48,251 nt of DNA from the NCBI GenBank assembly GCA_011050655.1, contig DRFG01000046.1, positions 1 to 48,251 of the forward strand, in the 5' to 3' direction. The stretch's first letter is position 1; each line of letters begins with the position of its first letter. A program made the translations under genes and the position numbers. The notes beneath the pieces are model-generated. The model was not told where the DNA came from and ran no database searches. It was given only the letters and a program-made list of their open reading frames with translations. The DNA is from Roseobacter sp. (GTDB taxonomy: Bacteria; Pseudomonadota; Alphaproteobacteria; Rhodobacterales; Rhodobacteraceae). Shown here piece after piece: positions 34,817 to 44,186 of this stretch.

Positions 34817-34831
34817 GTTCTTGCTGCGTTC
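34817..34831. promoter_or_regulatory. LexA (SOS) box upstream of uvrA
   Basis: GTTC-TTGCTGC-GTTC matches GTTC-N7-GTTC, the direct-repeat LexA box of alphaproteobacteria. It lies 63 bp before the uvrA ATG; a TTGGAG-17-TATGTA promoter candidate (34843-34871) is just downstream. uvrA is a known SOS gene in this class, which supports the assignment. Confidence 0.75.
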
Positions 34832-34894
34832 TCATTTTTTCATTGGAGAATCCCTATCGCGACCTTATGTACATAACCTTAACGGGGGTCCGAT

Positions 34895-37777
34895 ATGGCT
34901 GAGCTAAAGAACATCGAAGTCCGCGGTGCGCGCGAACACAATCTGAAAAACATTGATGTGGATATACCACGCGATCAGCTAGTGGTTATCACTGGCCTAT
35001 CAGGCTCTGGTAAATCAAGTTTGGCCTTTGACACGATATATGCCGAAGGTCAGCGGCGCTATGTTGAATCTCTTAGCGCCTATGCCCGGCAGTTTCTTGA
35101 CATGATGCAGAAACCCGATGTCGATCATATAAGCGGCCTCTCGCCTGCGATTTCGATCGAACAAAAGACCACGTCGAAAAATCCGCGCTCAACTGTCGGC
35201 ACCGTGACCGAGATCTACGACTACATGCGTCTGCTTTTTGCCCGTGTTGGTACGCCTTACTCTCCGGCCACTGGCAAGCCTATCGAGGCACAGCAGGTGC
35301 AGGACATGGTCGACCGGATCATGGCGATGGAGGAGGGCACGCGGGCTTATTTACTTGCGCCTATCGTACGGGATCGTAAGGGCGAGTACCGCAAGGAGTT
35401 TCTGGAGCTGCGCAAGCAGGGTTTTCAGCGTGTAAAAGTTAATGGTGAATTCCATGAACTGGATGAGCCGCCGACATTGGATAAAAAATACCGTCACAAT
35501 ATCGACGTGGTTGTGGACCGGATCGTGGTTCGCGAGGGGCTCGAAACCCGCCTGGCCGATTCCCTGCGTACCGCATTGGATTTGGCGGACGGCATAGCCA
35601 TACTTGAAACCGCACCGGGCGAAGGCGATCCCGAACGCCACACTTTCAGTGAAAAGTTCGCTTGCCCTGTCAGCGGCTTCACCATCCCCGAGATCGAGCC
35701 ACGCTTGTTCTCCTTCAACGCGCCCTTCGGTGCGTGCCCATCCTGCGATGGATTGGGCAAAGAGCTGTTTTTTGATGAACGTCTGGTGGTACCCGATCAA
35801 AACTTAAAGGTTTACGATGGTGCACTGGCCCCGTGGCGCAAAGGAAAGTCGCCTTACTTCAAGCAAACAATCGAAGCGATCGCGAAACATTATAAGTTCA
35901 GCGAGACTACTAAATGGAAAGACCTTCCCGAAAACGTACAGCAGGTCTTTCTTTATGGCTCCGGCAAGGAAGAGATCAAGTTTCGCTATGACGAGGGCGG
36001 GCGTGTTTACGAGGTCAGCCGGGTTTTCGAAGGCGTAATTCCGAACATGGAACGGCGTTATCGAGAGACCGATAGCAACTGGGTGCGCGAAGAATTCGAG
36101 CGTTATCAGAACAATCGCCCGTGCGGCACCTGTGATGGCTACCGTCTTCGCCCCGAGGCGCTCGCGGTCAAGATCGGACCTGCCGATGGTGCACCCGATC
36201 GATTGCGCCATGCAGGTCAAGTTGTGCAAATGTCGATCCGCGAGGCGTTCGATTGGTGCAACACAGTCCCCAATCACCTGACAGCCCAGAAGAACGAGAT
36301 CGCCCGCGCCATTCTCAAGGAAATTCGCGAACGGTTGGGCTTTTTGAATAACGTGGGGTTGGAGTATCTTACGCTGGCCCGTTCAAGCGGAACGCTAAGC
36401 GGGGGCGAAAGCCAGCGTATTCGCCTGGCGTCTCAGATAGGCTCCGGGCTGACTGGCGTCCTCTATGTACTTGATGAACCCTCAATTGGCCTTCACCAGC
36501 GTGACAATGACCGTCTGTTGCAGACGCTCAAGAACCTGCGCGACCAGGGTAACACCGTGATCGTGGTCGAACATGATGAAGAAGCGATCCGAGAAGCGGA
36601 TTATGTCTTCGATATCGGGCCGGGAGCAGGTGTGCATGGCGGCCAGGTCGTCAGTCACGGCACCCCCGAACAGGTTGCCAATGACCCGGCATCGCTGACC
36701 GGGCAATACCTGACCGGCAAACGCAAAATCGCCGTGCCGACCAAGCGGCGCAAAGGCAACAAAAAGGCGCTCACCGTTGTCAAAGCTACTGGTAACAATC
36801 TAAAAGATGTTACCGTCAGCTTCCCACTGGGGCAATTCGTCTGTGTTACCGGCGTGTCCGGTGGTGGTAAATCTACGTTGACCATCGAAACTTTGTTCAA
36901 GACTGCATCGATGAACCTGAACGGCGCACGTCAAACGCCTGCACCATGTGAGACGATCAAGGGGCTCGAGCATCTCGACAAGGTCATCGACATTGATCAA
37001 CGCGCGATAGGCCGAACTCCACGGTCAAACCCCGCAACCTATACCGGGGCATTCACTCCGATCCGCGACTGGTTCGCCGGGCTTCCCGAAGCAAAGGCCC
37101 GAGGATATAAACCAGGACGTTTCAGCTTCAACGTCAAGGGCGGTCGTTGCGAGGCATGCCAAGGTGATGGCGTCATTAAGATCGAGATGCACTTTCTTCC
37201 CGATGTATACGTCGAATGTGAAACCTGTAAGGGTAAGCGCTATAACCGCGAAACACTCGAGGTAAAATTCAAGGGTAAATCCATCGCCGACGTGCTGGAT
37301 ATGACCGTCGAAGACGCCCAGAGCTTCTTTCAAGCCGTGCCCAGTATCCGCGAGAAAATGGATGCGTTGATGCGCGTAGGGCTTGGCTACATCAAGGTAG
37401 GCCAGCAAGCAACGACGCTCTCCGGTGGGGAGGCACAGCGTGTGAAGCTGTCGAAGGAACTCAGCAGACGGTCAACGGGGCGTACCCTCTACATCTTGGA
37501 CGAACCTACAACCGGCCTGCACTTCGAAGACGTGCGCAAGCTTCTCGAAGTCCTGCATGAATTGGTTGACCAAGGCAATTCGGTGATCGTCATCGAACAC
37601 AATCTCGATGTAATAAAAACCGCCGATCATATTATTGATATCGGCCCTGAAGGCGGTGACGGGGGCGGTCAGGTGGTCGCTACAGGTACGCCAGAACAGG
37701 TCGCCGAAGTCCCCGCAAGTCACACCGGCACGTACCTGAAACCAATGCTATCTTCTCGAAAGGTTGCCGCTGAATAG
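34895..37777 (+). CDS. uvrA: UvrABC nucleotide excision repair subunit A
   Basis: Damage-sensing ATPase of excision repair. The 960 residues have two ABC modules: Walker [15 protein letters not shown] (about 34-47) and [14 protein letters not shown] (about 651), signature motifs [16 protein letters not shown] and [15 protein letters not shown], and Walker [14 protein letters not shown] and [13 protein letters not shown]. The C-terminal zinc module is complete ([24 protein letters not shown]). In the first zinc module the pair at the front is CPVS (Cys257, Ser260) in place of CxxC, while the rear pair CPSC (281, 284) is intact; I recall this as common in alphaproteobacteria. GGGGG precedes ATG 34895. 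A LexA box lies upstream. Confidence 0.97.
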   Translation: MAELKNIEVRGAREHNLKNIDVDIPRDQLVVITGLSGSGKSSLAFDTIYAEGQRRYVESLSAYARQFLDMMQKPDVDHISGLSPAISIEQKTTSKNPRSTVGTVTEIYDYMRLLFARVGTPYSPATGKPIEAQQVQDMVDRIMAMEEGTRAYLLAPIVRDRKGEYRKEFLELRKQGFQRVKVNGEFHELDEPPTLDKKYRHNIDVVVDRIVVREGLETRLADSLRTALDLADGIAILETAPGEGDPERHTFSEKFACPVSGFTIPEIEPRLFSFNAPFGACPSCDGLGKELFFDERLVVPDQNLKVYDGALAPWRKGKSPYFKQTIEAIAKHYKFSETTKWKDLPENVQQVFLYGSGKEEIKFRYDEGGRVYEVSRVFEGVIPNMERRYRETDSNWVREEFERYQNNRPCGTCDGYRLRPEALAVKIGPADGAPDRLRHAGQVVQMSIREAFDWCNTVPNHLTAQKNEIARAILKEIRERLGFLNNVGLEYLTLARSSGTLSGGESQRIRLASQIGSGLTGVLYVLDEPSIGLHQRDNDRLLQTLKNLRDQGNTVIVVEHDEEAIREADYVFDIGPGAGVHGGQVVSHGTPEQVANDPASLTGQYLTGKRKIAVPTKRRKGNKKALTVVKATGNNLKDVTVSFPLGQFVCVTGVSGGGKSTLTIETLFKTASMNLNGARQTPAPCETIKGLEHLDKVIDIDQRAIGRTPRSNPATYTGAFTPIRDWFAGLPEAKARGYKPGRFSFNVKGGRCEACQGDGVIKIEMHFLPDVYVECETCKGKRYNRETLEVKFKGKSIADVLDMTVEDAQSFFQAVPSIREKMDALMRVGLGYIKVGQQATTLSGGEAQRVKLSKELSRRSTGRTLYILDEPTTGLHFEDVRKLLEVLHELVDQGNSVIVIEHNLDVIKTADHIIDIGPEGGDGGGQVVATGTPEQVAEVPASHTGTYLKPMLSSRKVAAE

Positions 37778-37780
37778 AAG

Positions 37781-37838
37781 CATTTTTCATTTTGCCCGTA
37801 AAACTCCACGGGGGTCCGGGGGTGTGAAACCCCCGGCC
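37781..37838 (-). repeat. Dispersed GC-rich repeat, copy C
   Basis: Read on the minus strand: GGGGGTTTCACACCCCC stem-loop, GGACCCCCGTGGAGTTTTAC, then GGGCAAAATGAAAAATG. The layout matches copy D (42643-42695). It sits between the convergent ends of uvrA and mmsB and its stem-loop could help stop transcription. Confidence 0.65.
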
Positions 37839-37851
37839 TTGCCTGCTCTGG

Positions 37852-38730
37852 TTATCCCCGGTTCCGCTTTTCGAACCGCGGCAGCATTGCAGAAAAATCC
37901 CGCCCGTGGCCGTTTTCATCATTTACGAACTGCGCATAAAGCGCCCGCGCCAGTTCCCCCATCGGGGTGTCCGCGTTGGCCATTTCTGCCGCTTGCTGCG
38001 ACAGACCCAGATCCTTCAGCATCAATTCCGCAGCGAAACCAGGCACATAGCCGTTGTCGGCGGGTGAAACCGGCCCGACGCCGGGGGCAGGGCAATACGC
38101 ATTCATCGACCAGCTATACCCGGATGAAGTGCTGACCACATCGAACATCTTTTGCCGGTCCAGACCCAACTTATCGGCGAGGGCAAAAGCCTCGCAAGTT
38201 GCGATCATCGTGACGCCTAAAATCATATTGTTACAAATCTTGGCGGCTTGACCTGCGCCCGCGTCACCGCAGTGCACGGCTTTTTGTCCCATGATATCGA
38301 ACAGCGGCTTGGCTTTGGCAAAGGCCTCCGCCGACCCCCCGGCCATAAAGGTCAATGTCCCGCCGGAAGCGCCACCGATGCCGCCCGAAACCGGGGCGTC
38401 AATTGCGAAAATACCTGCATCCTCAGCAGCTTGGGAGGTGTTCTTCGCGCTTTCCACATCGACGGTTGAGCAGTCCATAAATAAACTACTGGGTTCCATC
38501 AGCGGAAGGGCTTGCGCCGCGACCTGACGCAGGATCGACCCGTTCGGCAGCATTGTGATGACAACATCCATCCCCGCTACAGCACTTTCCAAGCTGCTAG
38601 CGACGGTGACACCTTCGGCGGTGGTACCCGCCACGTCATACCCGGTGACGCTATGGCCGGCTTTGGCCAGATTGGCGGCCATCGGTGCCCCCATATTGCC
38701 CAGCCCTATGAAACCAATCTTCGTACTCAT
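37852..38730 (-). CDS. mmsB: 3-hydroxyisobutyrate dehydrogenase
   Basis: Oxidises 3-hydroxyisobutyrate to methylmalonate semialdehyde with NAD in valine breakdown. The 292 residues begin with the Rossmann motif IGFIGLGNMGAPMAANLAKAG, followed by MLPNG, DCSTVDV, the substrate motif DAPVSGGIGGASGGTLTFM and the catalytic Lys in GAGQAAKICNNMI (about residue 170). Start ATG 38730 has GGAG upstream and overlaps the hydrolase stop by 4 bp (ATGA). Last gene of the mmsA-acd-hibch-mmsB run. Confidence 0.95.
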   Translation of the reverse strand: MSTKIGFIGLGNMGAPMAANLAKAGHSVTGYDVAGTTAEGVTVASSLESAVAGMDVVITMLPNGSILRQVAAQALPLMEPSSLFMDCSTVDVESAKNTSQAAEDAGIFAIDAPVSGGIGGASGGTLTFMAGGSAEAFAKAKPLFDIMGQKAVHCGDAGAGQAAKICNNMILGVTMIATCEAFALADKLGLDRQKMFDVVSTSSGYSWSMNAYCPAPGVGPVSPADNGYVPGFAAELMLKDLGLSQQAAEMANADTPMGELARALYAQFVNDENGHGRDFSAMLPRFEKRNRG

Positions 38731-39770
38731 ATCGTTTTCTCCAATGTTAAGGCAGCATTTCCCAAGGGACGTAACATCTTTCCCGTAGCGGCGAGAGGCA
38801 CGTTCATATCGGCGAATTGCCAAGCTGGCTTTCGGTCTTTGTCAATTATTGCGGCACGAATGCCCTCAAGAAAATCGCCGTGTTCCATTGCTCGATAGGT
38901 AAACCGATATTCTAGATCCAATGCTTTTTCGATGGTGAGGGACGGGCCACGTAGCCGGTGGATAACCTCGATGGCGCTTGCCATTGCAAGCGGGCTCATC
39001 CGTCCCATTTTCTTTAGCGTTTCCAGTGCAAAATCTCCGCCATCGGCGCGCAGATTATTCAGAATATCCCCTAGCATCTCACCGTCAAATAAGACGTCGA
39101 TCTGGGCCTGTTGTCTTTGTAGGTCTGACGCCGGTGGTTCCAGTATTGCGGGTGTTAGCATCGCGACATCTCCCGTACCCTCAAGGTCAGAGATCAGGTC
39201 TGGCCAACGGTCTTGGGTGATGTAACTATCTGCAAATCCGGCAAAAATTGCGTCTTGCGCCGACATTCGGCTGGCAGTGATGCCCAAATATTCGCCAACC
39301 CGTCCCGGGGCAATGGCCAGCATCAGCGAACCGCCTACGTCCGGGATCAACCCGATCCCGCATTCGGGCATCGCGATCTGGCTAGTCTCGCCTACGATAC
39401 GGTGCGATCCGTGACAGCCAAGGCCGACGCCGCCGCCCATGGTGAACCCTTGCATGAACGAGATGACCGGTTTGGAATAGCTGAAAATTTTGGCGTTCAA
39501 CCGGTATTCATCAGCCCAAAATTTCCTGCCATAGCCATAGTTGCCTGCCTTTCCCGTCGCATAAAGTTCGGCGATGTCGCCGCCTGAGCAGAAAGCGCGG
39601 TCACCTGCCGCATCCAGGACTATCAGGTCAACCGATGGATCATTCGACCATCGGTCAAGCGCGTCTTCGATGGCCAGACACATTTCGTAGGTCAGAGCAT
39701 TCAACGCCTGAGGTCGGTTGAGCGTAACACGCCCGGCACGGCCCGTTATACGGATGGAAATATCGTTCAT
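38727..39770 (-). CDS. 3-hydroxyisobutyryl-CoA hydrolase (enoyl-CoA hydratase family)
   Basis: Releases CoA from 3-hydroxyisobutyryl-CoA in valine breakdown. The 347-residue length and C-terminal extension (ECH_2 type) set it apart from ordinary crotonases of about 260 residues. Motifs: GRAGRVTLNRPQALNALTYEM, oxyanion parts FCSGGDIAELY and GFTMGGGVGLGCHGSHRI, and MPECGIGLIPDVGGSLML with the catalytic Glu and Asp. The neighbours on both sides fill the steps before and after. Overlaps 4 bp with both neighbours (ATGA), so three genes are tightly coupled. Confidence 0.93.
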   Translation of the reverse strand: MNDISIRITGRAGRVTLNRPQALNALTYEMCLAIEDALDRWSNDPSVDLIVLDAAGDRAFCSGGDIAELYATGKAGNYGYGRKFWADEYRLNAKIFSYSKPVISFMQGFTMGGGVGLGCHGSHRIVGETSQIAMPECGIGLIPDVGGSLMLAIAPGRVGEYLGITASRMSAQDAIFAGFADSYITQDRWPDLISDLEGTGDVAMLTPAILEPPASDLQRQQAQIDVLFDGEMLGDILNNLRADGGDFALETLKKMGRMSPLAMASAIEVIHRLRGPSLTIEKALDLEYRFTYRAMEHGDFLEGIRAAIIDKDRKPAWQFADMNVPLAATGKMLRPLGNAALTLEKTI

Positions 39771-40909
39771 CTGTTTTTCAACATGTCTCGAGCGACAATG
39801 ACGCGCATGATCTCGTTTGTGCCTTCCAATATCTGATGTACACGCAGATCTCGGACCAATTTTTCAATGCCATAATCAGCAAGGTAGCCATATCCGCCAT
39901 GTAGTTGCAGACATTGGTCGACAACTTTGGAGCCGGTGTCAGTGACAAACTTCTTTGCCATCGCACAGAACTTGGTGGCGTCGGGGGCGTTGTTGTCTAG
40001 TTTCCATGCGGCCTGCCGAAGGAACACCCGGGCGGCCTGCATTTCTATTTCCATATCAGCCAGTCGGAATTGCAGCCCCTGAAACTGGTCGATGGATTTC
40101 CCGAACGCCTTGCGCTCGCCCATATATTGCAACGTGGCATCCAGCGCAGTCTGCGCAGCACCCAATGAACACGCTGCGATGTTCAAGCGGCCACCATCAA
40201 GCCCCATCATCGCATATTTGAAACCTTTTCCCTCATCACCGATCAGATTACTGGCAGGAATGTTGCAATTGTCGAACTGTACTTGGGCGGTTGGTTGACT
40301 GCGCCAGCCCATTTTATCCTCGAGACCACCAAACGAAAGCCCTTCCGTACCATCCTCGACATAGACAGTGGATACCCCCGCAGCACCATCATCCGATGTG
40401 CGGACCATCGCGACATATGCGTCTGAATAGCCGCCGCCTGAGATGAACGCCTTGGTGCCGTTCAGGGTATACCCGTCGTTGGTGCGGTCGCATTTGGTCT
40501 TGAGCGCCGCAGCGTCAGAGCCTGAACCCGGCTCAGTCAGGCAATAGCTTAGCACGGTGTTCATCGACAGAACATCGCCCATGATACGGGCCTTCAGGTC
40601 GTTACTGGCAAAACTGTCCAGCATTTTGGCGCACATATTGTGGATTGACAGAAAGGCCGCCACGGACGGGCAGGCCATAGAGAGCGCTTCGAAGACCAGC
40701 GTGGCATCCAGGCGTGACAGGCCAGATCCGCCGCCGTCTTCAGAAACATACAGGCCACCAAAGCCAAGCTCGGCTATCTTGGGCCACAGCTCTTTAGGGA
40801 TGGTCTCGTCTTTCTCCCACTGGCGGGCGAAAGGGGCGATATGGTCTTGGCCAAATCCATAGGCCATATCGAAAATGGCGGTTTGCTCTTCAGAAAGTGC
40901 GAAATCCAT
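39767..40909 (-). CDS. Acyl-CoA dehydrogenase, probably isobutyryl-CoA dehydrogenase
   Basis: FAD enzyme that makes methacrylyl-CoA from isobutyryl-CoA. The 380 residues show MDFALSEEQTAIFDMAYGFGQDHI, YCLTEPGSGSDAAALKTKC, GTKAFISGGGYSDAYV, the FAD-binding RKAFGKSIDQFQGLQFRLADME and LHGGYGYLADYGIEKLVRD, and the catalytic Glu in ILEGTNEIMRVIVAR. ACAD8-like substrate choice is inferred from context (mmsA, hydrolase, mmsB). GGGAGGGATC precedes the ATG. A 115-bp gap with a hairpin separates it from mmsA upstream. Confidence 0.9.
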   Translation of the reverse strand: MDFALSEEQTAIFDMAYGFGQDHIAPFARQWEKDETIPKELWPKIAELGFGGLYVSEDGGGSGLSRLDATLVFEALSMACPSVAAFLSIHNMCAKMLDSFASNDLKARIMGDVLSMNTVLSYCLTEPGSGSDAAALKTKCDRTNDGYTLNGTKAFISGGGYSDAYVAMVRTSDDGAAGVSTVYVEDGTEGLSFGGLEDKMGWRSQPTAQVQFDNCNIPASNLIGDEGKGFKYAMMGLDGGRLNIAACSLGAAQTALDATLQYMGERKAFGKSIDQFQGLQFRLADMEIEMQAARVFLRQAAWKLDNNAPDATKFCAMAKKFVTDTGSKVVDQCLQLHGGYGYLADYGIEKLVRDLRVHQILEGTNEIMRVIVARDMLKNR

Positions 40910-40986
40910 AGTCGGTGATCCCTCCCAAGACCTGTCGAATTGAACAACTGTTTAATTGTAGCAGGGCATGCTGTGCACGCAAGCTC

Positions 40987-41012
40987 CCTTCGACGGCTCG
41001 CACCGCCGAAGG
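40987..41012. terminator. Stem-loop between mmsA and the acyl-CoA dehydrogenase gene
   Basis: CCTTCG (40987-40992) pairs with CGAAGG (41007-41012), and CGG (40994-40996) with CCG (41003-41005) inside it. It lies 12 bp after the mmsA stop on the minus strand. Without a T-run it may only partly stop transcription, letting mmsA be expressed above the genes after it. Confidence 0.4.
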
Positions 41013-41024
41013 AAAGAGACGGAA

Positions 41025-42524
41025 TTATTCCATCGGTTTGAAGTTGAACTCGCCGCCTTCTTTGATGCCCGAGGGCCAGCGCGAGGTCACAGTCTTGGTG
41101 CGCGTATAGAACTTGAACGCATCCGGTCCGTGCTGGTTAAGGTCACCAAAGACGGATTTCTTCCAGCCGCCGAAGGTGTGATAAGCGAGCGGTACAGGGA
41201 TCGGGACGTTAATGCCGATCATGCCCACGTTAATGCGGTTGGCGAAATCACGCGCGGCGTCGCCGTCACGGGTGAAGATCGCCGTACCGTTGCCCATTTC
41301 ATGATCCATCGCAAGACCAAGTGCTTCTTCGTAAGTCTTTGCGCGAACCGTAGACAGAACGGGGCCGAAGATCTCTTGCTTGTAGATGTCCATGTCCTTG
41401 GTCACGTTGTCGAACAGGTGGGGCCCGACAAAGAAGCCGTCTTCATAGCCTTGCAGGTTGAAGTTGCGGCCATCGACGACCAACGTAGCACCTTGATCCA
41501 CGCCGGACTGGACCAGACGTTCGATGTTGGCTTTGGCCGCAGCGGTAACAACCGGGCCGTAATCCACGTCTTTGCCGGATGTGTATGGACCAACCTTCAA
41601 CTTTTCGATGCGCGGGATCAGCTTTTCGATCAGACGATCAGCCGTTTCGTCGCCAACAGGAACGGCCACGGATATCGCCATGCAGCGTTCCCCGGCGGCA
41701 CCATATCCCGCACCGATCAGCGCATCGGCGGCTTGGTCTAGATCGGCATCTGGCATGATGATCATGTGGTTTTTGGCACCACCGAAACATTGAACGCGCT
41801 TACCGTTGGAGCAGCCCGTGCCATAGATATATTCAGCGATCGGTGTGGAGCCGACAAAACCAACCGATTGAATTACAGGGTGGTGCAGGATCGCATCTAC
41901 AGCTTCCTTGTCCCCGTTCACGACCTGAATGATGCCCTTTGGCAGGCCGGCTTCTTCCAGCAGTTCAGCCAGCATCAACGGCACGGAGGGATCACGCTCG
42001 GACGGCTTGAGGATGAACGCGTTACCGCAAACGATGGCAGGCGCAAACATCCACATCGGAATCATAGCGGGAAAGTTGAACGGTGTGATACCCGCCGATA
42101 CGCCCAAGGGTTGACGCATGGAGTACATGTCGATGCCCGGACCCGCGCTGTCGGTGTAGTCACCTTTCAGCAACTCGGGTGCGCCGATGCAATATTCAAC
42201 AACCTCTAGGCCGCGCTGTACGTCGCCAGCTGCATCCGGCAGGGTTTTGCCATGTTCGCGGGACAAAGCCTCGGCCAGTTTGTCCATGTCGCGGTTCAAC
42301 AGGTCGACGAATTTCATCATGACCCGGGCGCGGCGCTGTGGGTTCACGGCGGCCCAAGCTGGCTGTGCGGCCATCGCGTACTGTACGGCTTGGTCCATTT
42401 CGGCTTCGTTGGCGAGGGGGCATTGGGCCTGTACTTCGCCGGTGGCGGGGTTGAACACGTCGGAAAAACGGCCCGATGTGCCTTTGACATGGGCACCGTT
42501 CATGTAGTGGGTCAGCTCTTGCAT
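41025..42524 (-). CDS. mmsA: Methylmalonate-semialdehyde dehydrogenase (CoA-acylating)
   Basis: Converts methylmalonate semialdehyde to propionyl-CoA with NAD and CoA, the end of valine breakdown. The 499 residues fit the ALDH6 group: FNFPAMIPMWMFAPAI, KPSERDPSVPL, FVGSTPIAEYIY, the motif GGAKNHMIIMPDADLDQA and the catalytic Cys in AAGERCMAIS (about residue 283), followed by QEIFGPVLSTVRA and GGWKKSVFGD. AAGGAGG lies before the ATG. It is first in the minus-strand catabolic run and divergent from a LysR-type regulator, which is the likely controller. Confidence 0.96.
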   Translation of the reverse strand: MQELTHYMNGAHVKGTSGRFSDVFNPATGEVQAQCPLANEAEMDQAVQYAMAAQPAWAAVNPQRRARVMMKFVDLLNRDMDKLAEALSREHGKTLPDAAGDVQRGLEVVEYCIGAPELLKGDYTDSAGPGIDMYSMRQPLGVSAGITPFNFPAMIPMWMFAPAIVCGNAFILKPSERDPSVPLMLAELLEEAGLPKGIIQVVNGDKEAVDAILHHPVIQSVGFVGSTPIAEYIYGTGCSNGKRVQCFGGAKNHMIIMPDADLDQAADALIGAGYGAAGERCMAISVAVPVGDETADRLIEKLIPRIEKLKVGPYTSGKDVDYGPVVTAAAKANIERLVQSGVDQGATLVVDGRNFNLQGYEDGFFVGPHLFDNVTKDMDIYKQEIFGPVLSTVRAKTYEEALGLAMDHEMGNGTAIFTRDGDAARDFANRINVGMIGINVPIPVPLAYHTFGGWKKSVFGDLNQHGPDAFKFYTRTKTVTSRWPSGIKEGGEFNFKPME

Positions 42525-42642
42525 GGGAATCCTCCTTGAATTTTACGCGCAGGGTAGCCTTGCGAAAAACAAAGGAAAAGGGGAATGAAGTCAGGGTGGT
42601 TTTGCATTTTTGCAAAGCATAAGGTCATACCCAATGTTTATT

Positions 42643-42695
42643 GGGGGCCAGCCCCCGTCCTGCGGACTCCCCCGGAGTTTGTTTGGCAAAATGAA
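42643..42695 (+). repeat. Dispersed GC-rich repeat, copy D (fullest copy)
   Basis: GGGGGCCAGCCCCC stem-loop, then GTCCTGCGGACTCCCCCGGA, GTTTGTTT and GGCAAAATGAAATGG. It matches the order of copies A to C. Its tail runs to within 17 bp of the LysR start and may lend the AAAGG ribosome site, so the repeat forms part of the gene's leader. Confidence 0.65.
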
Positions 42696-42712
42696 ATGGA
42701 AAGGTGTCCACG

Positions 42713-43609
42713 GTGCCGGAAAATTGGGATGATTTGAGGCTGTTTATTGCTGTGGCGCGCGAACACAGCTTATCGGGGGCTGGCAAGATATTGCGGTTGG
42801 ACCCGGCTACGCTCGGACGCAGGATGGCCCGGTTAGAGAAGGAGTTGCGCACAACGTTGTTTGTTAAGTCGCCAACGGGGTATGCGGTGACGGAGGCGGG
42901 GAGCCAGCTGCTGGAGCGGGCCGAAGCGGCAGAACAGGCAATGCGAATCGCCACGGCGGATGTGCCGGAGCCGACGGATCAGCTGAGCGGGCAAATTCGC
43001 ATCGGAGCGCCAGATGGGTGTGCCAATTATCTATTGCCGCAGGTGTGTGCGGCTTTGGTGGCTGAAAATCCAGAACTGGACATTCAGATTGTCGCCTTGC
43101 CGCGGGTGTTCAACCTTTCCCGGCGCGAAGCCGATATGGCGATTGGTGTTAGCGTCCCGACTGCGGGGCGTTTGATCGTGCAAAAAATGACGGACTACCG
43201 GTTACATTTGGCAGCCTCTGACCGGTATCTTGCCGCAAATGAGGGTATCCGCAGGGTGGCCGATCTTCAGCACCATCGGCTTGTCGGGTATATACCAGAC
43301 ATGATCTTTGACCGAGAACTGGATTATTTGGCCGAATTAGGCCTGACGCGGGTACCGCTGACATCCAATTCGGTCTCGGTGCAAATGAACATGATCCGGC
43401 AGGGGGGCGGGGTGGGGATCGTTCATGATTTCGCGCTACCGGCCACGCCGGGCGTGACGCGCATATTGATCGATGACGTGGAATTGTGCCGTGCGTTTTA
43501 TCTGATTCGTCATGAGGATGACCGGCAGAATCAAAGGCTAAGCCGATTTGCTGAGGAGTTGACCCAAGGGGTGAGAGCAGAAGTTGCCCGGCTTGAGGCA
43601 ATTGCTTGA
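42713..43609 (+). CDS. LysR family transcriptional regulator
   Basis: A 298-residue LysR-type regulator: N-terminal winged helix-turn-helix (NWDDLRLFIAVAREHSLSGAGKILRLDPATLGRRMARLEKELRTTLF), linker helix and a substrate-binding domain starting near residue 90 (GQIRIGAPDGCANYLLP). Start: GTG 42713 with AAAGG 8 bases upstream; GTG 42704 in the same frame is possible. Divergent from mmsA, it is the natural candidate to sense a valine-pathway intermediate, but this is inferred only from position. A dispersed repeat fills the space upstream. Confidence 0.88.
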   Translation: MPENWDDLRLFIAVAREHSLSGAGKILRLDPATLGRRMARLEKELRTTLFVKSPTGYAVTEAGSQLLERAEAAEQAMRIATADVPEPTDQLSGQIRIGAPDGCANYLLPQVCAALVAENPELDIQIVALPRVFNLSRREADMAIGVSVPTAGRLIVQKMTDYRLHLAASDRYLAANEGIRRVADLQHHRLVGYIPDMIFDRELDYLAELGLTRVPLTSNSVSVQMNMIRQGGGVGIVHDFALPATPGVTRILIDDVELCRAFYLIRHEDDRQNQRLSRFAEELTQGVRAEVARLEAIA

Positions 43610-43670
43610 CACGCAACAGTATTAAAGAGAACCTAGTCTGGTAGGTAATTTTATTGCGAGGGGGCTGACC

Positions 43671-44105
43671 ATGCTGGTTTCTCAAATCCTGAAGACAAAA
43701 GCCGACGATAGTGTGACGACGGTGAGCCCCAGCATGCTGATTTCGGAAGCCGCAAAGCTACTATCCGAAAAGCGGATTGGTACCTTGGTTATTTCCAGCG
43801 ACGGCAAGCGCCCCGACGGTATCCTGTCAGAGCGTGATATTGTCCGGGCACTTGGTCAGCAAGGTGGCGGGTGTCTGAACAAAACCGTGGAAGCGCTGAT
43901 GACCAGCAAGCTGATCACCTGTGCGAAAAACGAACGCGCGGATGATATTTTGGCCAAGATGACCGAAGGGCGATTCCGCCACATGCCCGTTTTAGAGGAT
44001 GGCGCGCTGATCGGGCTTATTTCTTTGGGCGATGTGGTCAAGGCGCGGTTGATGGAACTTTCGATGGAAAAAGATGCCCTGCAAGGTATGATCATGGGTC
44101 ATTAA
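43671..44105 (+). CDS. CBS-domain pair protein
   Basis: A 144-residue protein made of two CBS domains (about 8-65 and 75-135) and little else. Typical stretches: VSPSMLISEAAKLLSEKRIGTLVI, PDGILSERDIVRAL, and RFRHMPVLEDGALIGLISLGDVVKARL. Such pairs bind adenosine nucleotides and act as energy sensors on partner proteins. The partner is unknown. GAGGGGG lies 8 bases before ATG 43671. Confidence 0.9.
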   Translation: MLVSQILKTKADDSVTTVSPSMLISEAAKLLSEKRIGTLVISSDGKRPDGILSERDIVRALGQQGGGCLNKTVEALMTSKLITCAKNERADDILAKMTEGRFRHMPVLEDGALIGLISLGDVVKARLMELSMEKDALQGMIMGH

Positions 44106-44186
44106 GCCCCGTAATAGCCGTTGCTTTTTCTCGGCGTAAATGATTGCTTGCGTTTAATTTTCGACTTCAATTGACTGGACTGCCCT

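Noticed and set aside
40968-41741. A 257-codon plus-strand frame opposite mmsA
   Set aside because: Antisense to a conserved dehydrogenase and without a domain; a shadow frame.
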